Source: Flavonifractor sp. An306
Lineage (GTDB): Bacteria; Bacillota; Clostridia; Oscillospirales; Oscillospiraceae
Direction of reading: 5' to 3'
Assembly: GCF_002159455.1 (NCBI RefSeq)
Contig: NZ_NFIQ01000027.1
Coordinates: 1-45,951 of the forward strand
DNA: 45,951 nt
Shown here: piece after piece, positions 15,660-26,512 of the stretch
Position numbering within the stretch: position 1 is the stretch's first letter
Layout: every line of letters starts with the position of its first letter
Made by a program: the position numbers and the translations under genes
The notes under the pieces: model-generated
The model's database searches: none
What the model was told of the DNA's origin: nothing
Seen by the model: only the letters and a program-made list of their open reading frames with translations

Positions 15660-16017
15660 CCAGGAGGGGATCATGCGGTTCGTACTCTCCCACCGGGAGA
15701 CGCTGGAGGAGATCGCGGCGGACTGCCTAAACCAGAACAGGACGGCGGAGCGGTATAAAGGCGTGGAGGTGGAGGGTGTTTTCCCCGGCGCGCATCCCAT
15801 TGTGCAGTTTTCCACTGGCGGATTCGGCCTGGTTCCCTCCACCGGCTATTGCGGCTTCTACTACTCGGAGAGCGGCCGGCCCGCCGCCTACCAGAACGTG
15901 GACATGGAGTTGGTTCCCGTCTCCGACGGCCAGTGGACGTGGAGCGATGGGACGGACAACGGCGGGATAACCCGGCGGATCGACGAGCACTGGTTCTCCT
16001 ACAAAGTGTGGTTTTAG
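15577..16017 (+). CDS. Uncharacterised exported protein
   Basis: 146 residues; no family recognised. MKKRMAIIAAGILLLMCLAVLPAW is a signal peptide or single anchor. The remainder is a small domain with aromatic-rich beta segments (GVFPGAHPIVQFSTGGFGLVP, GYCGFYYSESGRPAAYQ, WSDGTDNGGITRRI, HWFSYKVWF). AAGGAGG stands seven bases before the ATG. The gene overlaps the preceding membrane-protein frame by 83 bp in another frame. It ends four bases before the alaS promoter. Confidence 0.7.
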   Translation: MKKRMAIIAAGILLLMCLAVLPAWSRFSQEGIMRFVLSHRETLEEIAADCLNQNRTAERYKGVEVEGVFPGAHPIVQFSTGGFGLVPSTGYCGFYYSESGRPAAYQNVDMELVPVSDGQWTWSDGTDNGGITRRIDEHWFSYKVWF

Positions 16018-16020
16018 CGG

Positions 16021-16048
16021 TTGACAAAGGCGGAAAATGTGATAGAAT
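16021..16048 (+). promoter_or_regulatory. Promoter of the alaS T-box transcript
   Basis: TTGACA (16021-16026) and TAGAAT (16043-16048), spacer 16 bp. Confidence 0.75.
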
Positions 16049-16054
16049 AGCATA

Positions 16055-16285
16055 GCTAAAGGCTATGACGAAACCAAGCGGACCACGCCGCGTCCAGCGA
16101 GAGGGGATGGTGCAAGCCCTCCGCGATACGGGTCCGCACGCCACTTTACCAGCCGCCCGGGAGGACCGGGACGCCTCATCCCCGTTACCGGATGCAATGA
16201 GATGCGCCCTTTTCCGGCGCAGATCAGGGTGGTACCGTGGAGTGAACTCGCTCCGCCCCTGACATGGGGGCGGGGCTTATTTTTT
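16055..16285 (+). promoter_or_regulatory. T-box riboswitch, alanine-specific, with terminator
   Basis: The leader has stem I (GGCT at 16062 region pairing with AGCC near 16152; GCGGACC pairing with GGTCCGC; the distal AGCGAGAGGGGATGGTG region), the T-box antiterminator sequence AGGGTGGTACCGTGG at 16226-16240, and a terminator 16250-16259/16267-16276 followed by TTATTTTTTT. In the internal loop after GGTCCGC the triplet GCC at 16140-16142 is in place to be the alanine specifier. Uncharged tRNA-Ala should pair there and with the T-box bulge, stabilise the antiterminator and switch on alaS. Function is established for the family; the specifier choice is my reading. Confidence 0.9.
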
Positions 16286-16305
16286 TGCGAAAGAGGAGAA
16301 TGTTT

Positions 16306-18975
<2,670 letters not shown>

Positions 18976-18993
18976 GACAACAAATAATACAAA

Positions 18994-19035
18994 TAAGTGC
19001 CCGCGGAACCTGGTTCCGCGGGCACTTACTTTTTT
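18994..19035. terminator. Bidirectional terminator between alaS and the kinase-like gene
   Basis: TAAGTGCCCGCGGAAC (18994-19009) pairs with GTTCCGCGGGCACTTA (19013-19028) around CTG, then CTTTTTT. A perfect 16-bp stem. Confidence 0.93.
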
Positions 19036-19036
19036 C

Positions 19037-19633
19037 TTATTCCTCGTCCAGCATGGCCTGGGCCGCCGCCCGGATCACCTTGACCGCCGCATTGATGCCG
19101 ATGCGGCTGTTGACGCACAGGTCATACTCCCGGCTCTGGCCCCACCGCCCGGTGGCAAAGTAGTTATAGTAGGACGCACGGGCCTTGTCCTGCCGGATCA
19201 CATAGCACTCCAGATTAGGCTCGGTCACGCCATACTCCTCCCTGGCCCGCCTGATGCGCTGGTCAATGGGGGCGTTGACAAAGACCTTCAGCACATGGGG
19301 CTCCTCCCGAAGGATATAGTCGGCGCAACGGCCCACAATCACGCAGGACTCCCGGGCCGCCGCCTCCTTAATCACCTTGGCCTGGGCGATAAACACCTGG
19401 TCGGGGACGGAGGGGGTGGCTACCGTGGTGTACAGATCATACAAAAAGCTGTTGGTGGGCCGCTGATGCTCCGTATCCCGGATAAAATTCTCCGAGAAGC
19501 CGGTCTTTTTCGCTACCTCGGTGATGAGCTGCTTGTCGTAGAAGGTGATGCCCATCTCCTCCGACAGCTGCTTGGCGATCAAACGCCCGCCGGAACCATA
19601 TTCCCGGCCGATGGTAATAACAATGTGCTTCAT
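19037..19633 (-). CDS. Cytidylate kinase-like family protein
   Basis: 198 residues of the AAK_33/cytidylate-kinase-like family (PF13189). The P-loop is ITIGREYGSGGRLIA (degenerate compared with GxxGxGK but normal for the family), followed by FYDKQLITEVAKKTGFS, VIVGRCADYIL and a C-terminal DLCVNSRIGI strand. Biochemical substrate is not established for this family, which is distinct from housekeeping cmk. The frame opens at 19717, but AGGAGG lies just before ATG 19633 (MKHIVITIGRE), which is the family start. Confidence 0.88.
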   Translation of the reverse strand: MKHIVITIGREYGSGGRLIAKQLSEEMGITFYDKQLITEVAKKTGFSENFIRDTEHQRPTNSFLYDLYTTVATPSVPDQVFIAQAKVIKEAAARESCVIVGRCADYILREEPHVLKVFVNAPIDQRIRRAREEYGVTEPNLECYVIRQDKARASYYNYFATGRWGQSREYDLCVNSRIGINAAVKVIRAAAQAMLDEE

Positions 19634-19657
19634 ACGGACACCTCCTGTTCTGCCTTT

Positions 19658-19686
19658 AGTATAGTGCATTTTCACCCTTCCGTCAA
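19658..19686 (-). promoter_or_regulatory. Promoter of the kinase-like gene
   Basis: Minus strand TTGACG (19681-19686) and TATACT (19658-19663), 17-bp spacer. Confidence 0.78.
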
Positions 19687-19795
19687 AGGGGATTTTCTTT
19701 TCCCCTCTCATTTGCAACTCTTCTGTAAAATTGGTGCACTTCCCTCCAAACTGTTCGGCCTTTTTTCGTCAAATCTGCAATTTTATATTTTTCTC

Positions 19796-19824
19796 TTGCA
19801 TTTTCAGATTGGCTGCATTATAAT
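19796..19824 (+). promoter_or_regulatory. Promoter of gdhA
   Basis: TTGCAT (19796-19801) and TATAAT (19819-19824), 17-bp spacer. The leader of about 87 nt to the ATG holds only a small CCGG...CCGG hairpin. Confidence 0.8.
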
Positions 19825-19889
19825 AACTTCATCGTGAAAAAGTGAGCGCATTCTCCCGGTTTATGCCGGAAAATTCGGCAGGTCTGTAA

Positions 19890-21337
<1,448 letters not shown>

Positions 21338-21487
21338 GGTCGGCCACCGGGGCCCCATCGCAGATGGGGCGGCGCGCAAGCGCCGTACAAGCGTTTTGCC
21401 AAAGGCAAAACCTTGATGCCGGGCGGATTCACTCCGCCCGAGCAGATTAAATTTTTGGGATCCCCAACATGCCCTGCATGTTGGGGC
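21338..21487. repeat. Hairpin-rich spacer between the direct repeats
   Basis: 150 bp with five consecutive perfect hairpins: GCCCCATC/GATGGGGC (21352-21370), GGCGC/GCGCC (21371-21384), GTTTTGCC/GGCAAAAC (21393-21411), GGGCGGA/TCCGCCC (21421-21439) and CCCCAACATG/CATGTTGGGG (21462-21486). GTCGGCCA at 21339-21346 and TGGCCGAC at 21488-21495 are inverted copies at its edges. No open frame with a ribosome binding site. It could be a non-autonomous mobile element or a structured RNA. Confidence 0.75.
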
Positions 21488-21590
21488 TGGCCGACGCCAT
21501 GATCTGGCAGGGTGTCTCCTACTAAGCAGACGCCAAAATGACAAACCAGCTTATCGAGGAGGGACGTGGCATTGCCGCGTCCCTCCTTTG
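21488..21590 (+). repeat. Direct repeat copy 2 (gdhA 3' end remnant and terminator)
   Basis: Second copy of the 103-bp segment, offset by 253 bp. It carries a fragment coding the final residues [11 protein letters not shown] and stop with no gene before it, plus a second copy of the terminator (about 21557-21589). Confidence 0.95.
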
Positions 21591-21641
21591 CGTCTGTCCT
21601 TAGAATTCGGCGCATCTCTTCGTCTTCTGCCGCCTTTCCGC

Positions 21642-21670
21642 TTGTGCTTTCTTCTGCTTTCCTGTATCAT
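21642..21670 (+). promoter_or_regulatory. Possible promoter of the FAD-dependent oxidoreductase
   Basis: TTGTGC (21642-21647) and TATCAT (21665-21670), 17-bp spacer, 37 bp before the ATG. Confidence 0.4.
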
Positions 21671-21706
21671 AATGTCTGTTGACAAGCATTTATTTGAGGT
21701 GACTGT

Positions 21707-23287
21707 ATGCTTCGAATTCAAAATATTGCCCTTTCCCTGGACGGCGGCATTCCCCAGCTGAAAAAGAAGGCCGCCCGGATCCTGGACCTCAGACCGGAGG
21801 CCATCACCGGCCTCACCCTGGCCCGGCAGTCCATCGACGCCCGTAAAAAAAGCGACGTCCACTATGTCTGTACGGTGGACGTCGCTGTAACCGACGAGGA
21901 GAAGGTCCTGGCCCGGTGCCGGGACAGGCGGGTCAGCCTGCACCAGGACATCCCCTACGCCTTTCCCCCGGTGCGGCGGAGCTCCCCCCTGCCGCCAGTG
22001 GTGGTAGGAATGGGCCCGGCAGGCCTGTTTGCCGCCCTCTTTCTGGCCCGGAACGGACTGGCCCCCATCGTACTGGAGCGGGGCCGCCCGGTGGAGGAGC
22101 GCACCGTTGACGTGGAGCGCTTCTGGTCCACCGGCCAGCTGGACCCCGCCTCCAACGTGCAGTTCGGCGAGGGAGGCGCAGGCACCTTCTCCGACGGCAA
22201 ACTGAACACCGGCACCCACGACCCCCGGATCGCCACTGTGTTCCGGGAGCTGGTGGCGGCGGGAGCTCCGGCAGACATTCTGTACCAGCACAAGCCCCAC
22301 ATCGGCACCGACGTGCTGCGGGACGTGGTAAAAAACATCCGGCTGGAGCTGCTCCGGCTGGGGTGTGATGTGCGCTTCGGCCACAAGCTGTCGGGGCTGA
22401 CCCTCCGGGACGGCGCAGTGGCCGGGTTGACGGTGGAGGGCCCTCAGGGCGCCTACCAGCTGCCCTGCGACGCCCTGGTGCTCTCCCCCGGCCACTCCGC
22501 CCGGGACACCTTCCAGATGCTCCATGAGGCGGGAGTACCCATGGAACAGAAGGCCTTTGCCATCGGGGTCCGCATTGAGCATCCCCAGAGCGCGGTCTCT
22601 CTGGCCCAGTTCGGCCCGGCCTGGGAAAAACTGCCCGCCGCTGACTACAAGCTGTCCTGCCATCTTCCCAACGGCCGCTCCGCCTTCACCTTCTGCGTCT
22701 GCCCCGGCGGAGAGGTGGTGGCCGCCGCCTCGGAGGAGGGGCGGCTGGTAACCAACGGCATGAGCCGCCGGGCCAGGGACGGGAAAAACATCAACGGCGG
22801 ATTTCTGGTAGGGGTCAACCCCGCCGACTTCGGCTCGGACCACCCTCTGGCGGGGGTGGCCTTCCAGCGGCATTGGGAGGAGGCCGCTTTCCGGCTGGGA
22901 GGCGGCGGCTATCTGGCCCCCGCCCAGACCGTGGGCGATTTCCTTGCAGGGCGGCCCTCTGTGCGGCTGGGTTCAGTGGAGCCCACGTACCGCCCCGGCG
23001 TGATCCCCACCGAGCTGGACCGCTGCCTGCCCGGCTACGTCGCCGACACCCTCCGGGGTGCGCTGCCGGTGTTTGACCAAAAGCTCCGGGGCTTTGCCGC
23101 CCCCGACAGCCTGCTGACCGGGGTGGAAACCCGCTCCTCCTCTCCACTCCGTATTATCCGCAGAGAAAATTTCCAATCTGTAATCACTGGGCTCTATCCC
23201 TGCGGCGAAGGAGCCGGATATGCCGGCGGGATCACCTCCGCCGCTGTGGATGGCATCCGGGTGGCCGAGGCGGTAGCCAGCCAGTAG
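21707..23287 (+). CDS. FAD-dependent oxidoreductase (COG2509 type)
   Basis: 526 residues. The N-terminal 95 residues (LKKKAARILDLRPEAITGLTLARQSIDARKKSDVHYVCTVDV) are the small extra domain typical of this family. The FAD Rossmann motif VVVGMGPAGLFAALFLARNGLAPIVLERG follows at about 99-127, then the conserved NVQFGEGGAGTFSDGKLNTG, ALVLSPGHSARDTF and the closing YPCGEGAGYAGGITSAAVDGIRVAEA, where FAD is held again. These proteins are generally labelled uncharacterised FAD-dependent dehydrogenases; no substrate is established. GAGGTGA precedes the ATG. The gene is monocistronic and convergent with the PEBP gene. Confidence 0.9.
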   Translation: MLRIQNIALSLDGGIPQLKKKAARILDLRPEAITGLTLARQSIDARKKSDVHYVCTVDVAVTDEEKVLARCRDRRVSLHQDIPYAFPPVRRSSPLPPVVVGMGPAGLFAALFLARNGLAPIVLERGRPVEERTVDVERFWSTGQLDPASNVQFGEGGAGTFSDGKLNTGTHDPRIATVFRELVAAGAPADILYQHKPHIGTDVLRDVVKNIRLELLRLGCDVRFGHKLSGLTLRDGAVAGLTVEGPQGAYQLPCDALVLSPGHSARDTFQMLHEAGVPMEQKAFAIGVRIEHPQSAVSLAQFGPAWEKLPAADYKLSCHLPNGRSAFTFCVCPGGEVVAAASEEGRLVTNGMSRRARDGKNINGGFLVGVNPADFGSDHPLAGVAFQRHWEEAAFRLGGGGYLAPAQTVGDFLAGRPSVRLGSVEPTYRPGVIPTELDRCLPGYVADTLRGALPVFDQKLRGFAAPDSLLTGVETRSSSPLRIIRRENFQSVITGLYPCGEGAGYAGGITSAAVDGIRVAEAVASQ

Positions 23288-23298
23288 AGGACCCTGGC

Positions 23299-23802
23299 TC
23301 AGTTGCGGTAGGTCCCTTTGAGGGTGGCCTGCTCCAAAACGTGTCCCTCCATCTGGCGGAACATCTCGTGGAACCAGAACCCGTCCTTCAGCTCCAGAAG
23401 GGTGTCCAGAGCGTAGACGTGTAGCTCATAGGTATGGGGCTCATTGGGCGGGGCCATACCCCCGTAGCATGCGCACAGAGCGGGGTCCTGCCGGCCGCCC
23501 TGGATGCTCACCCAACTGTTCAGGCCCTGAACAAAGTCAGGGTTGTTCTGGCTGGCATCCTCCTCCACCTTGGTGCTGGTGATATTGGCCGCCACCCAGT
23601 GGACCCAGGCAAAGCCCCCGCTCACCGGACAGGCGTCCTTGTCCTCCAGAAAAAGGGCGAAACTCTTGGTACCCTGGGGGGCGTCGTGGATCTCCAGGGG
23701 GAGGGAACAGGTGGGTACGCCGTTTTCATTGTGCTGCTGGCCGTGTTTTCCATAGCGGTCGTGGATCACGCCGTCTACAATACCATGACTGGTTACTCTC
23801 AT
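23299..23802 (-). CDS. YbhB/YbcL family PEBP-like protein
   Basis: 167 residues, the usual size of bacterial phosphatidylethanolamine-binding-protein homologues. Landmarks are TKSFALFLEDKDA, FAWVHWVAANI (ligand-pocket His) and YGGMAPPNEPHTYELHVYALD, matching the Y-G-G-P-x-P-P-x-G-x-H-x-Y motif with small changes. Cellular role of the bacterial family is unclear. The open frame runs far upstream through the HxlR gene, which is a shadow; AAAGGAGG at nine bases before ATG 23802 (MRVTSHG) marks the start. An own promoter and a palindrome precede it, and the HxlR gene lies 89 bp upstream on the same strand. Confidence 0.9.
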   Translation of the reverse strand: MRVTSHGIVDGVIHDRYGKHGQQHNENGVPTCSLPLEIHDAPQGTKSFALFLEDKDACPVSGGFAWVHWVAANITSTKVEEDASQNNPDFVQGLNSWVSIQGGRQDPALCACYGGMAPPNEPHTYELHVYALDTLLELKDGFWFHEMFRQMEGHVLEQATLKGTYRN

Positions 23803-23835
23803 TGGAAACATCCTCCTTTGATGATCTGCCCGGTC

Positions 23836-23864
23836 ATCATAGCAAGATTTTCCCTCCACGTAAA
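23836..23864 (-). promoter_or_regulatory. Promoter of the PEBP gene
   Basis: Minus strand TTTACG (23859-23864) and TATGAT (23836-23841), 17-bp spacer. Confidence 0.6.
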
Positions 23865-23865
23865 T

Positions 23866-23885
23866 TACCCACTTTTTCGTGGGTA
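23866..23885 (-). promoter_or_regulatory. 20-bp palindromic operator candidate
   Basis: TACCCAC (23866-23872) and GTGGGTA (23879-23885) are perfect inverted arms spaced by six bases. It sits one base upstream of the -35 box of the PEBP promoter and six bases after the HxlR stop codon. HxlR dimers bind dyads of this size, so this is a good candidate site for the adjacent regulator. Confidence 0.6.
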
Positions 23886-23891
23886 TGCCCC

Positions 23892-24251
23892 CTACAGTAA
23901 CCCTCGCTCCCGCAAGGGCTCCTCCATGCCATGCTCCTTCATGTAGTCGATGCCGATCTCCTGCATGATGGTGAGGGCGGCCAGCACCCGTTCCCCCTGG
24001 GGCCGGGTGAGAAAATAGCTGGTCTTGAGGGGATAACCACCGGACACCTCCTTGTCCACAAAGCCGAAGGCGGCCAGCTCCTTCAGGTGCTCCAGCAGCA
24101 TCTTTTGGGTGATCCCGTCGATGTCCCGCTCCAGCTGGGCCAGAGTGGTCTTGCCCAGCCGCAGCCGCCAGAGAATGATGGGCTTCCACTTGCCCTTGAG
24201 CATATCGTGGGTCAGCTCCAGCGGGCAGGTAAAAGTCTCTCGTAATTTCAT
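23892..24251 (-). CDS. HxlR-family transcriptional regulator
   Basis: 119 residues. The family start C-P-L-E-L-T..ML-K-G-K-W-K (Cys9 near the N-terminus, GKW of helix 2) is followed by the winged helix ILWRLRLGKTTLAQLERDIDGITQKMLLEHLKELAAFGFV and the wing YPLKTSYFLTRPQGERV (family: P-x-x-VEYxLTxxG). In HypR and relatives the conserved Cys senses oxidants or electrophiles; that may hold here. ATG 24251 has GGAGG at seven bases; the tandem ATG at 24254 is too close and the longer frame to 24341 has no ribosome binding site. It is upstream of, and may control, the PEBP gene. Confidence 0.92.
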   Translation of the reverse strand: MKLRETFTCPLELTHDMLKGKWKPIILWRLRLGKTTLAQLERDIDGITQKMLLEHLKELAAFGFVDKEVSGGYPLKTSYFLTRPQGERVLAALTIMQEIGIDYMKEHGMEEPLRERGLL

Positions 24252-24388
24252 CATATCCCCTCCCCATTTTGCTGGGGCCAGTATATCACAGGGCTGGGTC
24301 GCCGTCGAGGGCACGCGGGGGATTTTTTCTTTTCCATGCAATCATCCGCCCTGTTCAGGTGTGTTATGATTGGAAAGGAGAGAGCGCC

Positions 24389-24874
24389 ATGGCCATGCAG
24401 CTCCGGGGGGACGCCCCCTTCTCCTACGGGATGGAACACTATCTGGATACGGTTTACCGGGCGGCCTGTCACAACGCCCCCACCATAGAGGACGCGGAGG
24501 ATGTGACCCAGGAGGTCTTTGAGGCCCTGCTGCGCAGCGGCAAGGCCTTTGCCGACGGTGAGCACCTGAAGGCGTGGCTGCTGCGGGTGGCCATCAACAA
24601 GTGCAGAAACCTACACCGGGCCAAGCGGTCAGAGGAGGTACCCCTGCCGCCCCAGTTCCCCGCCCCGCCGGGGACGGACGGCTCGGTGCTGGACGAGGTG
24701 CGGGCTCTGCCGGAGCCCTACCGCAACGCCATCTACCTGCACTACTTTGAGGGCTACACCGCCAAGGAGATCGGGGAGATTCTGGGGGCCAAGCGGAACA
24801 CCGTGCTGTCCTGGCTGGCCCGGGGACGGCAGGCCCTCCGGGAGCGGATGATCGGAGGCTTTGAGCATGAATAG
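24389..24874 (+). CDS. ECF-type RNA polymerase sigma factor (second module)
   Basis: 161 residues with region 2 (YLDTVYRAACHNAPTIEDAEDVTQEVFEALL) and region 4 (YTAKEIGEILGAKRNTVLSWLARGRQALRE). The DGEHLKAWLLRVAINKCRNLHR linker resembles that of the sigma factor at 11606, and both proteins are 161 residues long, so the two are likely paralogues. AAAGGAGAG precedes ATG 24389; the open frame to 24269 is an extension. It overlaps the next gene by 8 bp. Confidence 0.93.
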   Translation: MAMQLRGDAPFSYGMEHYLDTVYRAACHNAPTIEDAEDVTQEVFEALLRSGKAFADGEHLKAWLLRVAINKCRNLHRAKRSEEVPLPPQFPAPPGTDGSVLDEVRALPEPYRNAIYLHYFEGYTAKEIGEILGAKRNTVLSWLARGRQALRERMIGGFEHE

Positions 24875-26468
24875 ATTGGATTACATGGTCCAAGTGGAGG
24901 ATCTCCACGCCTCCCCGGAGCTGCGCAGCCGGCTCACGGCTCTGGCCGGGGAGGTGAAGCGGCCCCGGCGGCGGCTGAGGCCCTGGATGGGGGTGTGCGC
25001 CGCTCTGGCGGTGGTGTTCCTTGGAGTGGGGGTGCTGAACGGAACCATCCCCCTGCTGCGGATCGGAGGCAGCTCCGGAAGCGGCGGCGGTGGTCACGAC
25101 GAGGCCTCCACCTTCATGTCCTACGCCGGCCCCATCTTCCCCCTGACCCTGGGGGAGGAAAACGACAGCATCACGGCGGAGCGGAACACCACATTGGACT
25201 TTTCCCCCTGGGAGCCGGTTTGGGTGGAGTCGGAGTACCGGGAGGAGGGGGGCTACTGGAGCCGCTCCTCCGACATTCTGGTGACCGATTCCTACACCCT
25301 GACCAATTCCTCCGGAGAGGACCAGGCGGTGACGGTTTTGTACCCCTTTGTCTCCGGGCTGTATGAGACAGACCGCCTGCGGCCTGTTCTCACCCTGAAC
25401 GGCAGGGAGCTGCAGACGGAGCTGCGCATCGGCACCTACTCCGGCTCCTTTGAAGGGGCCTGGGCCGGTACCATTGGCGGCGATCCCGACGGCAGCGTCA
25501 ACCTGAACTACGCCGATGGCTGGGAGGACTACCAGGCCCTGCTGGCGGACGGCAGCTACCTGAAAAACGCCCTGGGGCCCGGTCCGGACGTGACCGGCGT
25601 GCCGGTTACCGTCTACAGGCTGACCAACCCCTACAGCCCGCCCAAGGACGAAGAGGCGGGGATCACCAATCCCTCCCTACGGGCCACCTTCCATCTGGAC
25701 TACAGCAAGACCAAAATTCTCACCTACGGCTTCCACGGCGCGTCTTTCGACCCTGAGGGCGGGATCATGCTGCAGGACTTCTCCATCCCCCAGCCGGGCG
25801 ACAGGGACTGCGGCACGAAAGCCTACTACCTCATTGCCGTTGGGGAGGACATCCAGGACCTGACCCTCCAGGGTTTTGCCACGGGCCGTCTGGACGAGGA
25901 GGCCGTGCCTCTGGACGGCTGCGGAGCCACGGTGGAGCGGTACGAGACCAACCTGGACGCGGCGCTGCGGGAAATCCTGCCCCAGCACCTGGACCTCCTT
26001 GAGATGGAGGGGCACACGCCCACGGGGCTGACCTTTGAGCAGGTCTACCGGGCCTTTCTGGAGCAGCTGCTCTCCTACGGGGTGCTGTCTGATCACACGG
26101 CGGAGCGGTACGACTCCGGCTGGCTGGAAAACATTGAGGAGGGGCTGGACCGGGTGTGCTGGCTGGAGGCCCAGGTCACCATTCCCGCCGGGGAGAGCGT
26201 CACGGTGGAGGCCAGCTTCACCAAAGAGGCCAGTTTTGACTACGCCTGCGCCGACACCAAAAATCGGGGCGTATACGGCTACGACCTGGTGACGCAGCTG
26301 GGCTCCAACCTGACCTGCACCGGGCAGACCGCCACCCTGGAGGACCGGGGACTCATCGAAATTGTCCGGCAGAACTTCGGCTTCGACCTGGAAAACGGGG
26401 TGAATACCGTCACCCTGGACCCGGCCCACGAGCACTACTATCTGGAGGTACGCCGCATCACGGAATAG
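24867..26468 (+). CDS. Putative membrane anti-sigma factor, second module
   Basis: 533 residues, family not recognised. Residues 1-39 are cytoplasmic (DYMVQVEDLHASPELRSRLTALAGEVKRPRRRLR), 40-58 a membrane helix (WMGVCAALAVVFLGVGVLN), then a Gly/Ser linker (GGSSGSGGGG) and about 450 exported residues. The outer region holds beta-rich stretches (DSYTLTNSSGEDQAVTVLYPFVSGL, TVEASFTKEASFDYA) that resemble the exported parts of clostridial DUF4179-type anti-sigma proteins, but I cannot confirm the family. The cytoplasmic 'SPELRSRL' helix resembles 'PPELKGRI' in the partner at 12088. GGAGG lies eight bases before ATG 24867, which is chosen over the TTG at 24861. Confidence 0.7.
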   Translation: MNRLDYMVQVEDLHASPELRSRLTALAGEVKRPRRRLRPWMGVCAALAVVFLGVGVLNGTIPLLRIGGSSGSGGGGHDEASTFMSYAGPIFPLTLGEENDSITAERNTTLDFSPWEPVWVESEYREEGGYWSRSSDILVTDSYTLTNSSGEDQAVTVLYPFVSGLYETDRLRPVLTLNGRELQTELRIGTYSGSFEGAWAGTIGGDPDGSVNLNYADGWEDYQALLADGSYLKNALGPGPDVTGVPVTVYRLTNPYSPPKDEEAGITNPSLRATFHLDYSKTKILTYGFHGASFDPEGGIMLQDFSIPQPGDRDCGTKAYYLIAVGEDIQDLTLQGFATGRLDEEAVPLDGCGATVERYETNLDAALREILPQHLDLLEMEGHTPTGLTFEQVYRAFLEQLLSYGVLSDHTAERYDSGWLENIEEGLDRVCWLEAQVTIPAGESVTVEASFTKEASFDYACADTKNRGVYGYDLVTQLGSNLTCTGQTATLEDRGLIEIVRQNFGFDLENGVNTVTLDPAHEHYYLEVRRITE

Positions 26469-26469
26469 C

Positions 26470-26507
26470 AAAAAATGTGCCGCCCCGGCCGGGGCGGCAC
26501 ATTTTTC
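26470..26507. terminator. Bidirectional terminator
   Basis: A-run, TGTGCCGCCCC and its exact complement GGGGCGGCACA around GGCC, then ATTTTTC. It serves both the sigma module (+) and gltA (-). Confidence 0.93.
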
Positions 26508-26512
26508 TTGGT

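Noticed and set aside
21338-21487. CRISPR-like array
   Set aside because: The hairpins differ in sequence from each other, there is no regular repeat-spacer unit and no cas gene.
23299-24267. 322-residue protein spanning HxlR and PEBP genes
   Set aside because: The first half is the HxlR gene read in the wrong frame; the PEBP start has its own ribosome binding site.
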